Notes: generated from the sequence alone by a model not told the origin. 64,000 nt of DNA from an uncultured Porphyromonadaceae bacterium (GCA_945916235.1 CAMEGQ010000001.1:23496-87495), one strand, 5' to 3'. Positions 8,599-17,848 are shown, numbered from the stretch's first letter. A program made the numbers and translations.

Positions 8599-8973
8599 TT
8601 ATACAATAGGTTTCACTTGCTCCAGTTCCCTGTTGTCGAGATATTCTATAAGGAACTCATGTGTCGTGGTGGGCTTGAGCACGCCACCGATGCCGCTTAC
8701 ATAGATGGTCTTCTCCTCCAGGTCGGCGCAGTAAATGGCATCGAGCATGACATCATCCGTATAGCCTCGCTCCAGTTCGATGCGCACCATAGGCAGCAGC
8801 TCTATCAGTTCACGCCTTACGGTGTACTCGGTCTTGAAGTTGTCGTAGCATACGGTGGCATGGATGCAAAGCACCGATTCCTTGACTTGCAATGATCTGA
8901 GCGACTGGCCGAAGTACTCCCTCAGTGTCTGTTCTACTCGCTCTTTCGTCAGGTCTTCGCTGTTCGTCTTCAT
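8599..8973 (-). CDS. paralogous family protein (LREYFG family), copy 1
   Basis: LREYFGQSLRSLQVKESVLCIHATVCYDNFKTEYTVRRELIELLP...LERGYTDDVMLDAIYCADL; paralogs at 43167 and 61778. Confidence 0.65.
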   Translation of the reverse strand: MKTNSEDLTKERVEQTLREYFGQSLRSLQVKESVLCIHATVCYDNFKTEYTVRRELIELLPMVRIELERGYTDDVMLDAIYCADLEEKTIYVSGIGGVLKPTTTHEFLIEYLDNRELEQVKPIV

Positions 8974-9206
8974 ACGCGGCCCTCCCTTGCACTAAGTTGT
9001 CTTATAAACCTCATGGCCCGGTAGTGCTGGCCATCCACATCCAATGGGATGAACATTACTTCCTTCATTCCGTCACTGTGTACACACTTGCCGATTGTCC
9101 CGTCGGCTACCTGAATGGTGGAGATGACGGTTGCTCCGCGGAACGCCTGCATGATCCGCTCACACGATGCGATGCGCTGCGCTGCGATTCTTGATTTCTT
9201 TCTCAT
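8970..9206 (-). CDS. hypothetical protein
   Basis: 78-aa ORF overlapping start of downstream gene by 4 nt. Confidence 0.5.
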   Translation of the reverse strand: MRKKSRIAAQRIASCERIMQAFRGATVISTIQVADGTIGKCVHSDGMKEVMFIPLDVDGQHYRAMRFIRQLSAREGRV

Positions 9207-9247
9207 AATACAATATGTTTTGGGTTGATGTTCCTATACCTATTATA

Positions 9248-9541
9248 TTACACAGCGAATCGAGCGTAGCGGCGGCCATAGTCGGCTGCCCAGTCGTTCC
9301 TGCCGAAGCGTACATTGGCGTAGGCCATGCGGTTCCGCTCGTCGTACTTCTTCCAGTAGTCCTTCTCTTTGCGGAGGATGGCGCAAGCGTATGCACCGGC
9401 ATTGGTCTTGCGAAGATTTTCCAACGCCTTCTTCCATGCCCAACGGAGGCAATCGCCAAAGGTCATGCTGTCAGAATGCTTGCGGTAGCAACGCCAAGCC
9501 ATCTTGAAAATCTCGCTCTTGTTGAAGTTCTTTGCTCTCAT
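9248..9541 (-). CDS. hypothetical protein
   Basis: 97-aa ORF MRAKNFNKSEIFKMAWRCYRKHSDSMTFGDCLRWAWKKA... Confidence 0.5.
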   Translation of the reverse strand: MRAKNFNKSEIFKMAWRCYRKHSDSMTFGDCLRWAWKKALENLRKTNAGAYACAILRKEKDYWKKYDERNRMAYANVRFGRNDWAADYGRRYARFAV

Positions 9542-9651
9542 ATCGCGTGTTGTTTATTGGTTTCACGCTGCAAATGTAAAGCATATACTTTACACTGCAA
9601 AGCATTTAAGTAATTATTATCTTACTATTAACATTGTTTAGTATAGTATGT

Positions 9652-9682
9652 TTATTACATTTAGATATTAAACGTATATTTG
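9652..9682 (+). promoter_or_regulatory. Bacteroidales-type promoter upstream of XRE gene
   Basis: -7 box TATATTTG at 9675-9682 with a weak -33 region about 20 nt upstream. Confidence 0.5.
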
Positions 9683-9705
9683 CACCATCAAACAACATTA
9701 TAAAT

Positions 9706-9981
9706 ATGGAACATAGAATAAAAGAATTAATTAAAGAGAAAGGCTATACGCAACAAGCACTTGCCGATAAACTCGGCATGACAAGGATAGGGCTTACTCA
9801 ACTTGTAAATAGCAAACCATCTTATCCATCACTGGAAAAGATAGCAGAGGCACTTGAAGTTCCCATGTGGAAACTGTTTGCAACAAAAGAAGATGTATTA
9901 GGCGACGAACTTGGGAATACTATTGTTTGCCCAAAATGCGGCGCACGCTTCAAGCTCGAAGAAGAATCTGCTAACTACTAA
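9706..9981 (+). CDS. XRE-family HTH regulator with C-terminal CxxC zinc-knuckle-like tail, copy 1
   Basis: MEHRIKELIKEKGYTQQALADKLGMTRIGLTQLVNSKPSYPSLEKIAEALEV...IVCPKCGARFKLEEES. Confidence 0.8.
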   Translation: MEHRIKELIKEKGYTQQALADKLGMTRIGLTQLVNSKPSYPSLEKIAEALEVPMWKLFATKEDVLGDELGNTIVCPKCGARFKLEEESANY

Positions 9982-9992
9982 TCCCTATCACC

Positions 9993-11243
9993 ATGTTGCG
10001 AGGCTATAAATACCGTATCTATCCCACCGAAGAGCAGCAAGTATTCCTTGCCAAGCATTTCGGCTGCGTGCGCTTTGTTTACAACTGGGCGCTCGATACT
10101 AAGTCTCGCGCTTGGAAGGAGGAGCAGAAAAACGTTACGAGATTGCAACTGCAAACTCTTCTTGCATCAGAACTGAAGGTAAACAATGAATGGCTATCCG
10201 AAGTAAATGCTCAGAGTTTACAATTTGCCATCAAGCAGATGGATGATGCCTACCAGAATTTCTTCAAGAAAAATGCCAAGTTCCCGAACTTCAAGAAGAA
10301 ATTCGGAGTACAACGTTGCAATTTTCCTCAGAGCAACAGGGCCGACTTCCGACACGGACTGATTGAAATCATGAAGTTCCGTGGGAAGAACGCTATCCGA
10401 TGCAAGTTCCACCGACGTTTCCACGGAGAACTGAAGCGCGTCACCATCATCAAGGAGTGTGATGGCAGATACTATGCCACCTGCCTGGTAGAAGACAGCT
10501 TCACGCCACTACCTCAGAAGAAGGTATTGCGCGAAACATCCATCGGTATTGATACCGGGTTGGCGCATTTCGCAACGCTGTCAACCGGAGAAAAGATTGC
10601 TTCGCCAAAGATGTCAAAGAACGCTTCGCTGCGGTTGGCTCGCTTACAGCGTTCGCTTTCGCGTAAGAAGAAAGGCTCTTCAAACTACACCAAAGCAAAG
10701 CTGCATATCGCTCGCCTTCATTCCAAGGTCGCTCATCGCAGAAGCGACTTCCTGCACAAACTCACATACAGACTCACTCACGAAAACCAAGTGAGTTGCA
10801 TCTGTGTGGAGGATCTGAACATAATGGGAATGATGAAGAACCACCACCTTGCGTACAGCATTGCCGATGCTGGCCTCGGAGAGTTCTACCGCCAACTCGC
10901 CTACAAATGCGAGTGGTATGGCATAGCATACCGAGTGATTGACCGATTCGCTCCTTCGAGTAAGCTGTGCCACCATTGCGGTCATCGGATGAGCAAAATG
11001 CCGCTATCTGTGCGAAGGTGGACGTGCCCAGAATGTGGAACCAACCACGACCGCGACATCAATGCGGCGCAGAACATCAAAGAATTTGGCCTAATGGCCC
11101 TACCCGTGCAACGCGGGGAAGTCAAGCCTGTGGAGAAGCCTCCCGTGGACGACCGTGCTACCAAGCACCTAAGAAGCGATGCTCCTAAGAAGCAGGAAAA
11201 GTCTGTGAGAACTATCTCACAAGCCGCTAAGTCTTTAGCTTAG
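9993..11243 (+). CDS. tnpB: TnpB RNA-guided nuclease family (IS200/IS605), copy 1
   Basis: MLRGYKYRIYPTEEQQ; RuvC motifs GIDTGL, CVEDLN, DRDINAAQNI; zinc ribbon CHHCG...CPECG. Confidence 0.9.
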   Translation: MLRGYKYRIYPTEEQQVFLAKHFGCVRFVYNWALDTKSRAWKEEQKNVTRLQLQTLLASELKVNNEWLSEVNAQSLQFAIKQMDDAYQNFFKKNAKFPNFKKKFGVQRCNFPQSNRADFRHGLIEIMKFRGKNAIRCKFHRRFHGELKRVTIIKECDGRYYATCLVEDSFTPLPQKKVLRETSIGIDTGLAHFATLSTGEKIASPKMSKNASLRLARLQRSLSRKKKGSSNYTKAKLHIARLHSKVAHRRSDFLHKLTYRLTHENQVSCICVEDLNIMGMMKNHHLAYSIADAGLGEFYRQLAYKCEWYGIAYRVIDRFAPSSKLCHHCGHRMSKMPLSVRRWTCPECGTNHDRDINAAQNIKEFGLMALPVQRGEVKPVEKPPVDDRATKHLRSDAPKKQEKSVRTISQAAKSLA

Positions 11244-11255
11244 CGGTAGTTGACT
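11190..11255 (+). ncRNA. putative 3' part of TnpB omegaRNA / IS right end
   Basis: GTGAGAACTATCTCAC hairpin and CCGCTAAG...CTTAGCGG hairpin (11224-11246), then AGCGGTAGTTGACT shared with the second TnpB copy, after which the copies diverge. Confidence 0.55.
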
Positions 11256-12250
11256 CACTTCATCTTCATCTTGCTGTTCATCTCTTCAATCTGCTTGGCT
11301 TCGTGCGCCATGTTGTTTAGGAACCCGAATATGAAGACGCTGTTGCTGTCGTACACCTCTTGCTGTGTGGTGTAGCCGGCATACTTCTGCACGGCGTTGA
11401 CGGTATCAATCTCCATCACCAGGGCGCTGCGGTCATCACCTCCTCCGTACTCCTTGAAGAGGAAGGGGAAATCCTCTTTGTAGCGCAGTTGGCAGCTCTG
11501 GAAGAACTGGCTGCACATGTCGAACAGGATAGGGTCGCGGCGGCACAGGCGACGGAACCGGGGAATAAGTCGCTCGGCGCGGTCGGCATCGTAGTGATAG
11601 ACGCGCTGCGGACTGAATCGGGTGGCCTGGTGGCGCTGGTCGAGCAGGCGGAGTGATGGAGGCGTGAAGAGGTGGGCCAGGAAACCCGCACGGCTTTGCT
11701 CGGCTTCGCGCATCAGGTTGAGCTGCTGGCGTAGAGGGGTGTGGTCAGACTCGGCCAGCGAACGGCGAGCATCCCAGTAGGCCACGAGATAACGCTGTGC
11801 GTTGCCGTACTGCTCGTAGGTCAGGTTGACCATCTGCGGGTCGGGCGCTTTGTATCGGTGCAGGCCAATACGGATGTGCTCAAAGGGCAGTGCAAGGAGC
11901 TGCATCGGCTCGTCGAGGAACTTCAGGTAGCGGTCCACCCAGAAGCAGACCTCCCAGCTGCTCAGTCCAATCAATGGGCCAAACCATCGGTGCCACCACC
12001 CTATTCTTCGGAAGAGGTAGCGCACTCCCCCACCCTTCTCTTCATCCTCTTCAAATCCCCGGCTTGACATCCGCAGGCCGTTGAGCATCATCAGCACCTG
12101 CAGCTTGAAATCAGGCACGCTGGCGCACGACTTCATCAGATGGTGCACCTCACGCAGCTGCTTCTCCGTAAGCTCCATCCACGATGATGGCGGCGCAGGG
12201 AGGTCAATGGTTCTGTGTGGCTGTTTGCTGTTCTCTTCCATATTATTCAA
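11255..12250 (-). CDS. hypothetical phage protein
   Basis: 331-aa ORF; stop codon abuts the TnpB element end. Confidence 0.6.
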   Translation of the reverse strand: MNNMEENSKQPHRTIDLPAPPSSWMELTEKQLREVHHLMKSCASVPDFKLQVLMMLNGLRMSSRGFEEDEEKGGGVRYLFRRIGWWHRWFGPLIGLSSWEVCFWVDRYLKFLDEPMQLLALPFEHIRIGLHRYKAPDPQMVNLTYEQYGNAQRYLVAYWDARRSLAESDHTPLRQQLNLMREAEQSRAGFLAHLFTPPSLRLLDQRHQATRFSPQRVYHYDADRAERLIPRFRRLCRRDPILFDMCSQFFQSCQLRYKEDFPFLFKEYGGGDDRSALVMEIDTVNAVQKYAGYTTQQEVYDSNSVFIFGFLNNMAHEAKQIEEMNSKMKMK

Positions 12251-12368
12251 AATCTAAATCTAATTTTCCTTGCATGTATTTCTCGGAATACCATTGTTTA
12301 TATGATTTCCCACTCATCCACCAATCAAAGATGGCTTCGGCAATTTCATCCTCATAAGATTCGTTCTG

Positions 12369-12656
12369 CCCCCCCCAATTTACTTGTTGAGAGGGGCTAT
12401 CGAAAAATTTTCTGATGATCCTCCGTGTAAGGATGAGTCCCGGATTGTCTGTTCCGGTCCATCTTGTTTCCCCAAAGTCCCCTGATTGTGGTTGGTAATC
12501 GGAATCCACATTGCTGTTTCGTAGAATTGCCCCGACGTGTAGCGGTGTCCGAATCTGTTCTGTATAGGAAATACCCCCCCCCCCGTATGAGCAATTGCTG
12601 CATCCATTTTGTTGGGATGTTCCACCAGATGAATCCTTCCTTGAATACCCCCCCCC
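12369..12656 (-). repeat. three G-homopolymer tracts on coding strand (8, 11 and 9 G)
   Basis: C-runs on + strand at 12369-12376, 12574-12584 and 12648-12656. Confidence 0.8.
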
Positions 12657-13489
12657 GAACGTATGGCTTTGATAGCCTTTATCCATCCTCGTTTTACATG
12701 TGGAAACATCTTCATATCTCTCTGTTTGCTCTTCTTGTTCGACATAGGACATAGAATACATCCTATTCGGCTATATCCCATATCGTAAAGCTCGCAGTGA
12801 GGAACATTGACTATATCGTTAAGGAAGTACCACACATCATCCTCAGTCCATTGGAATATAGGTGATATAAGTATAGAATCCTTTCCGTTGATGCAGCGCA
12901 CCTCGTTGTCAGTCTTTATGGAAAACTCGTCTTCATTGACTTTTCGCTTTGTTTTTGATAGCTTTTTCTCTATCTCGGCTTGACTCCACGCGTCAAATCC
13001 TTCAAGGTCTCCGCCGAACTTTCTGCTCTTCACCTCTACTTCATGTCGTTTGGCTCGCCTTGCGCTCTCTGCTGCACGCACACCGATAAGAGTTACCTTC
13101 CCGGCTCCTGCACTCTCCTTAAAATCTGCACAACACCAGCGCACGCGCATTGTGGGTAAGATGCCTCTTTCTATCGCCTTATCAAACATAGACATCTTTG
13201 GCTTGATGAGTTCAACATCAGGATATTGTCTCTTTACGAAACGTATCACCTGTGGAGGGTCAACGCTTGTAAGCGACATGTGACCCTTAAACTTAACGCC
13301 TGCTAACTCTGCTAAATGGTAGAGTGCCTGACTGTCTTTTCCTCCGCTAAATGCAAGATAATAACCATCGGTATTATCGTACATAAGTGCGATGCGTTCA
13401 GCCTTGCGAAGTAACTCTACGCTGTGCATAAGTTTGGTTTTGAACGACTGCTTGCAGCGGTCCAATGCTTCTTGATAACTTAAATTCAT
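12380..13489 (-). CDS. PAPS reductase/PP-loop family protein, C-terminus interrupted by G-tracts
   Basis: PP-loop SGGKDSQALYHLA; WCCADFKESAG; GCILCPMSNKK...RDMKMFPHVKRGWIKAIKAIR. Conserved-looking C-terminus EDEIAEAIFDWWMSGKSYKQWYSEKYMQGKLDLDFE is in another frame (12243-12761). Confidence 0.75.
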   Translation of the reverse strand: MNLSYQEALDRCKQSFKTKLMHSVELLRKAERIALMYDNTDGYYLAFSGGKDSQALYHLAELAGVKFKGHMSLTSVDPPQVIRFVKRQYPDVELIKPKMSMFDKAIERGILPTMRVRWCCADFKESAGAGKVTLIGVRAAESARRAKRHEVEVKSRKFGGDLEGFDAWSQAEIEKKLSKTKRKVNEDEFSIKTDNEVRCINGKDSILISPIFQWTEDDVWYFLNDIVNVPHCELYDMGYSRIGCILCPMSNKKSKQRDMKMFPHVKRGWIKAIKAIRSGGGIQGRIHLVEHPNKMDAAIAHTGGGVFPIQNRFGHRYTSGQFYETAMWIPITNHNQGTLGKQDGPEQTIRDSSLHGGSSENFSIAPLNK

Positions 13490-13517
13490 AATCAGTTGTG
13501 TAAATCTTAATGGTTTC

Positions 13518-15317
13518 TTAAATCGTTGTAGTAGATTCTTCCGTTCCCGTTGAGCTGCGGTCGAGGGTGGTTAGTACCTGTTCGCGGATGACCCATTCGG
13601 CGTGAGGGTCCCACTCGTTGAAGATGCAGATATTTTGCAGGTAGCGGAGGTAGATGCGCTGGATGGGCGTGAGCTGCTGCTGCTTCAGCAGCTTCAGTTC
13701 GCGCTGGTAAGTTCCTCCGCTGCTGCCGCTCTTGCCGGGTACGGCACCGATAAGGGCCGGGTGAATACCGAGGGCAAAGAAGATGATGCTGCTGATCTCC
13801 TCCAGCTCGTCCTTCGTGTCGGCACCGCTGCTCACCTGTGGCACATCCACAATCTCCACGCTCTTCCACAGCGTCTTCTCGTCGGTGCTGAGGAAGCTGT
13901 CGAGGATGAGCGTCTTGCCGTTGTTGCTACGGCGCTTCAGGAAGGCATTGACGCTCTCGTAGATTTGATTCTTGACTGCATCCTTCTTCTCGTCGGTGTC
14001 GGCTCCCATCTGGTCGTACATCGACTTCAGATAACTGAGGTTGATGTAGATAATCTTGCCCCACATGGTGGAGTTCTCGCGAGCCACGGCTTTGTCGTAG
14101 ATGAGCGTGCTGGCGTAGCTGTAGGCTTGCGAGGTGAAGATGCTCCACCAGGCAGCCTGCGGATAGTAGGGCCGCAGCATGGAGGGGTACTTGCTTGGTG
14201 CACAGAACCAGAGCGGGCGCTTGGCCATCGGCACACTCTGATTGCGTCGCACCGTCTCACGCAGTTCGGCCACCACATGGTTGGCGTCGAGGCACGGATA
14301 GGCCACTACGTCGCGTTGCTCCAGCTTGGCGGTGGTGTCGTTGCGCCACTTCTCGCTGTAGAAGATGTGGTTCACCTTCCATTGCTCATCCATCTCCTCC
14401 ATGCGTGCGCAGACCGACGGGATATAACCCACGCGGACAATCTTAGGTCGCCACGGTGCGCGTCGCCCTACGGATAGGCCGTAGGTGGGGAAGTAGATGT
14501 CGAGGTGGTGCTGGTCGGTCATGCAGCTCTGGAAGTGGCTCTCCAGGTTGTTGTTCTCCAGGAAAGGCTTCACCTCATCCATCGTGCGCTGCCATTCGGC
14601 ATAGTCGGCCATAAGCTGTCCCATCTCTTCCCAATCCATCTTCAGCACCATATCGCTGGCGCTCTCCGTTCCGCTCCCGTTGCCTTTGCGAGAGCCTTGC
14701 GACTGTGATCCGCTTGGTGACATGTTCACGGCCTCGCCCCAAGAGATGGTGCGCTCTCCCCCACCCTCTCCGTCGGCTTGAGTCCGAGCCATCTCCGCCT
14801 CACGCGTGGCGATGCGCAGAGCCACCTCGCGCATCTTACCGAGCAGCAGCAATCCGGCATCCTCGTAGGGTACTTTACGCTCTACCACCGTGCCGCCCTG
14901 GTAGGCCGTGAAGCGGTACATCAGCTTTGGTCCGAGGGCTACGGTGGAATCAATCAGATAGCGCAGCGCCGAAGCCGTGTAAGGCAGCGAGTTGGCGTAG
15001 ATATAAATCTGGTTGGGCAGGTTATCCTGCGGTCCCCAGGGGATATAGCCCATCCAGTTCTCCTCACGGTTGCCAGGCACCGACTTGGGTGCACTCTGTT
15101 TGGCGTTGAACATGTTGGCATTCATCTTCATGGCTGGGCCGCCGATGCTCGACGTGCTGCCCATCATCTCCTTGCCTACCTCCGTGCGCCCGTTCTCCGG
15201 GATGTTAGACACCCGTGGCATGGAAGTATAACCCATCAAGGGGACGTAGCCCTTATCCTTCAAATCCTCCACCCTGCGGCGGAATGAGGCAATTTCTTTG
15301 TTGTTTATTTTGGCCAT
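13518..15317 (-). CDS. phage portal protein (probable)
   Basis: 599 aa; PWGPQDNLPNQIYIYANSLPYTASALRYLIDSTVALGPKL and FALGIHPALIGAVPGKSGSSGGTYQRELKLLKQQQLTPIQRIYLRYLQ typical of portals. Confidence 0.65.
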   Translation of the reverse strand: MAKINNKEIASFRRRVEDLKDKGYVPLMGYTSMPRVSNIPENGRTEVGKEMMGSTSSIGGPAMKMNANMFNAKQSAPKSVPGNREENWMGYIPWGPQDNLPNQIYIYANSLPYTASALRYLIDSTVALGPKLMYRFTAYQGGTVVERKVPYEDAGLLLLGKMREVALRIATREAEMARTQADGEGGGERTISWGEAVNMSPSGSQSQGSRKGNGSGTESASDMVLKMDWEEMGQLMADYAEWQRTMDEVKPFLENNNLESHFQSCMTDQHHLDIYFPTYGLSVGRRAPWRPKIVRVGYIPSVCARMEEMDEQWKVNHIFYSEKWRNDTTAKLEQRDVVAYPCLDANHVVAELRETVRRNQSVPMAKRPLWFCAPSKYPSMLRPYYPQAAWWSIFTSQAYSYASTLIYDKAVARENSTMWGKIIYINLSYLKSMYDQMGADTDEKKDAVKNQIYESVNAFLKRRSNNGKTLILDSFLSTDEKTLWKSVEIVDVPQVSSGADTKDELEEISSIIFFALGIHPALIGAVPGKSGSSGGTYQRELKLLKQQQLTPIQRIYLRYLQNICIFNEWDPHAEWVIREQVLTTLDRSSTGTEESTTTI

Positions 15318-15359
15318 CCTTGTGATTGGTTTTATTGTTCAGTGATTGATTCTTAGTGA

Positions 15360-15632
15360 TTAGCTTACGACAATCTTGGTGTCATTAACGGATAGGATAA
15401 GCACATCATGGATGGTGCGCTGCTCTCCGCTGTTGATGAATTGAATGTTGCGCATCCGCTTCCGCACGTTGACGGAGGTGGTCACTACATTCTTGAACTC
15501 CTGAATCTCCCCCTTCATCGTGACATAACGCATGTTGAAAGGCACGCGGTTGCCCTCCTCATCCACCCGCTCCATCAGCATCTTCGCATGCTGGTAGCGC
15601 AGCATCTTTAATGGTGCATTCTTCTTAGCCAT
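15360..15632 (-). CDS. hypothetical protein
   Basis: 90-aa ORF upstream of portal-like gene. Confidence 0.5.
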   Translation of the reverse strand: MAKKNAPLKMLRYQHAKMLMERVDEEGNRVPFNMRYVTMKGEIQEFKNVVTTSVNVRKRMRNIQFINSGEQRTIHDVLILSVNDTKIVVS

Positions 15633-15716
15633 ATCGTATCGCTTTGATTACCATACAAAGGTACCACCCCACCCCGTCATCTGAAAGGACAGATTTTCGT
15701 GTTGATGTACACACGT

Positions 15717-16270
15717 ACACACATACTCACGTAATTACATACTCACGTAATTACATACTCACGTAATTACATACTCACGTAATTACGAACTCACGTATTC
15801 ACATAATCACATATTTTTAGAAACATGTATTTATATCAACACGTAATTACATATTTATATGTTTACATAATTGCGTGTTTACAGATTTATGGATGTACAT
15901 ATTTACATGTTTATGTATTTTCATATATACAGAATTATATAATTACATAAACACAAATTCACGTATTTATGCACTTACATGTTTACGAAATTAAATATTA
16001 AAGCATGACTTAAACATAATCAGATAGTTAACTATAAATTAGTTCGTTATATAACACGTATTTATATAATTACATATACACATATATACATACTTACATA
16101 CATCCATATTTATGTATTTACATGATTTCATACACACGTAATTACATATTTATATGTTTGCATACACATGTAATTACATGTTTTCATACACACGTAATTA
16201 CATATTTGCATACACACGTATTTATGTATTTATGTATTTTTGCATTTACATAAACACATATTCACATAAT
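15717..16270. repeat. AT-rich repetitive region upstream of parA; candidate centromere/origin
   Basis: 16-bp tandem unit ACTCACGTAATTACAT repeated about 4-5 times near 15725-15800, followed by degenerate ACGTAATTACAT / TTTACATA variants; no ORF. Confidence 0.65.
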
Positions 16271-16275
16271 TAGCG

Positions 16276-16305
16276 TTCGAAATCACGAAATAATCCCTAT
16301 CTTTG
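16276..16305 (+). promoter_or_regulatory. promoter for parA
   Basis: -7 box TATCTTTG at 16298-16305, TTCG at 16276-16279, spacer 18 nt. Confidence 0.45.
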
Positions 16306-16348
16306 CAGCCGTAACTAATACGTCACTAATCACTAATAACTAATAAAA

Positions 16349-17206
16349 ATGAAGGTAATCAGTATTCTCAACTACAAGGGTGGGGCAGGGAAGACCACCA
16401 CCGTTGCTAACCTTGGCACAGCCCTGTGGATTCTGGGCTACAAGGTGCTACTCATTGACAGTGATATTCAGGGTAACCTGACATTCCTCATGGGGTTCGA
16501 CCAATCTTGCGGAGACGCTACGCTGCACGACTGGATGATCCACGATGGCAACCCACCCATCTATGAGCGCTATCACGGGCTCTACTACATCCCAGTCAGT
16601 GGCGACCAGGAGTTCGAACAGAAGCTCGACAAGATGTACCACCGCGAGGATGTGCTTCGCGACCACCTGGAGCCTATATGTCAGATGTTCGACTACATCC
16701 TCATTGACTGCTCGTTCAAAGCCGGACTGACCAACACCAACGCACTTAACGCCAGTGATAGCCTACTTATCCCATCCGAGTGCGCCAGTTTCTCGATGCA
16801 AGGCATGGAAAAGCTGATGCAGGACTACGAGGACATCCGCCGTCGCATGAACCCCAAGCTGGAGATAGAGGGGGTGCTGCTCACCAAGTACCAGCACAAC
16901 ACCCGCTTCAGTCGGCAGATGACCGCATGGCTTGAAACGCAGCCACGCTACGAGGGCAAGGTATTCCAGACCCGCATCCGCAAGAACATCCGCTTCGACG
17001 AGTCGCCCATCGAGAGCAAGAGTGTGTTCGAACGCGACGTGAAGGCTAACGGTGCGGAGGATTACCTGGCACTGGCTGAAGAGATAACCTGCGCCAAGCG
17101 CCCCGACCAATGGCCCTACATACCCCTCAACGCCTGGCTGGAGGAGCACCCCGACGATGAAGGCGTAAAGCTGCAAATCGAGGAACTGAATAAGAAAAAG
17201 AGGTAA
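16349..17206 (+). CDS. parA: ParA-family partition ATPase
   Basis: MKVISILNYKGGAGKTTTVANLGTAL (deviant Walker A), VLLIDSDIQGNLT, YILIDCS. Confidence 0.9.
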   Translation: MKVISILNYKGGAGKTTTVANLGTALWILGYKVLLIDSDIQGNLTFLMGFDQSCGDATLHDWMIHDGNPPIYERYHGLYYIPVSGDQEFEQKLDKMYHREDVLRDHLEPICQMFDYILIDCSFKAGLTNTNALNASDSLLIPSECASFSMQGMEKLMQDYEDIRRRMNPKLEIEGVLLTKYQHNTRFSRQMTAWLETQPRYEGKVFQTRIRKNIRFDESPIESKSVFERDVKANGAEDYLALAEEITCAKRPDQWPYIPLNAWLEEHPDDEGVKLQIEELNKKKR

Positions 17207-17318
17207 CCAACCAACCGCCAATAACTTATCACTAATCGACAATAAGTTGTCACTAATCGACAATAAGTTGTCACTAACCAATAATAACTTATCACTAACC
17301 ACTAATCAATAAAAAGAA

Positions 17319-17837
17319 ATGGCAAATAAGGCAGCAAACATAGATTTCGGTCAATCCATCAATCGCATGAACCGTATGACCAGCGAGAGACCGCGCACAG
17401 ATCAATCCCAAGAGAGTGGGGGAGAGGTTCGTAACGAAGAACGACCCACTGAATCACAACGTCCTTTGGTTATAACGCCGGAGGCTGGGAAATGTCTTGT
17501 CGCATCGACTGTGGCATCTCAAGACCCAACCACGGAAGATGAACAATACCGAGTATCACCAACCTTAATCGACACAGACCTGATACTCCAACCGCGCCGA
17601 GTTCCGGGCCGTAAGAAGCGGGAGAATAACATTCGCACCAACCCAAAGACCATCTTCTTTGACGATGACACAGATTACGCCCTATCCACCATCAAGCTCA
17701 ACAACAGCATCGACAAGAAAGACCTTGTACTGGCGGCGACCCGCCTCTTTTTAGAAAAATTTTACCAATCAGATTTAGGCCGTTTGTCGGAGGATGGAGT
17801 AGAAGCCATCTTCCAGCAGATCAGCGGCCATAAATAG
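17319..17837 (+). CDS. small ParA partner / ParB-like DNA-binding protein (probable)
   Basis: Immediately downstream of parA; disordered N-terminus and short C-terminal helical domain. Confidence 0.45.
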   Translation: MANKAANIDFGQSINRMNRMTSERPRTDQSQESGGEVRNEERPTESQRPLVITPEAGKCLVASTVASQDPTTEDEQYRVSPTLIDTDLILQPRRVPGRKKRENNIRTNPKTIFFDDDTDYALSTIKLNNSIDKKDLVLAATRLFLEKFYQSDLGRLSEDGVEAIFQQISGHK

Positions 17838-17848
17838 GCATCAAACCG

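Noticed and set aside
12380-13489. Simple pseudogene from random frameshifts
   Set aside because: Three long G-runs in under 300 bp are a more specific explanation, though assembly error at homopolymers cannot be excluded
13602-14477. 291-aa plus-strand ORF
   Set aside because: Antisense to the portal-like gene, shadow ORF composition
15717-16270. CRISPR array or coding region
   Set aside because: Low-complexity AT-rich tandem sequence without spacers or an ORF
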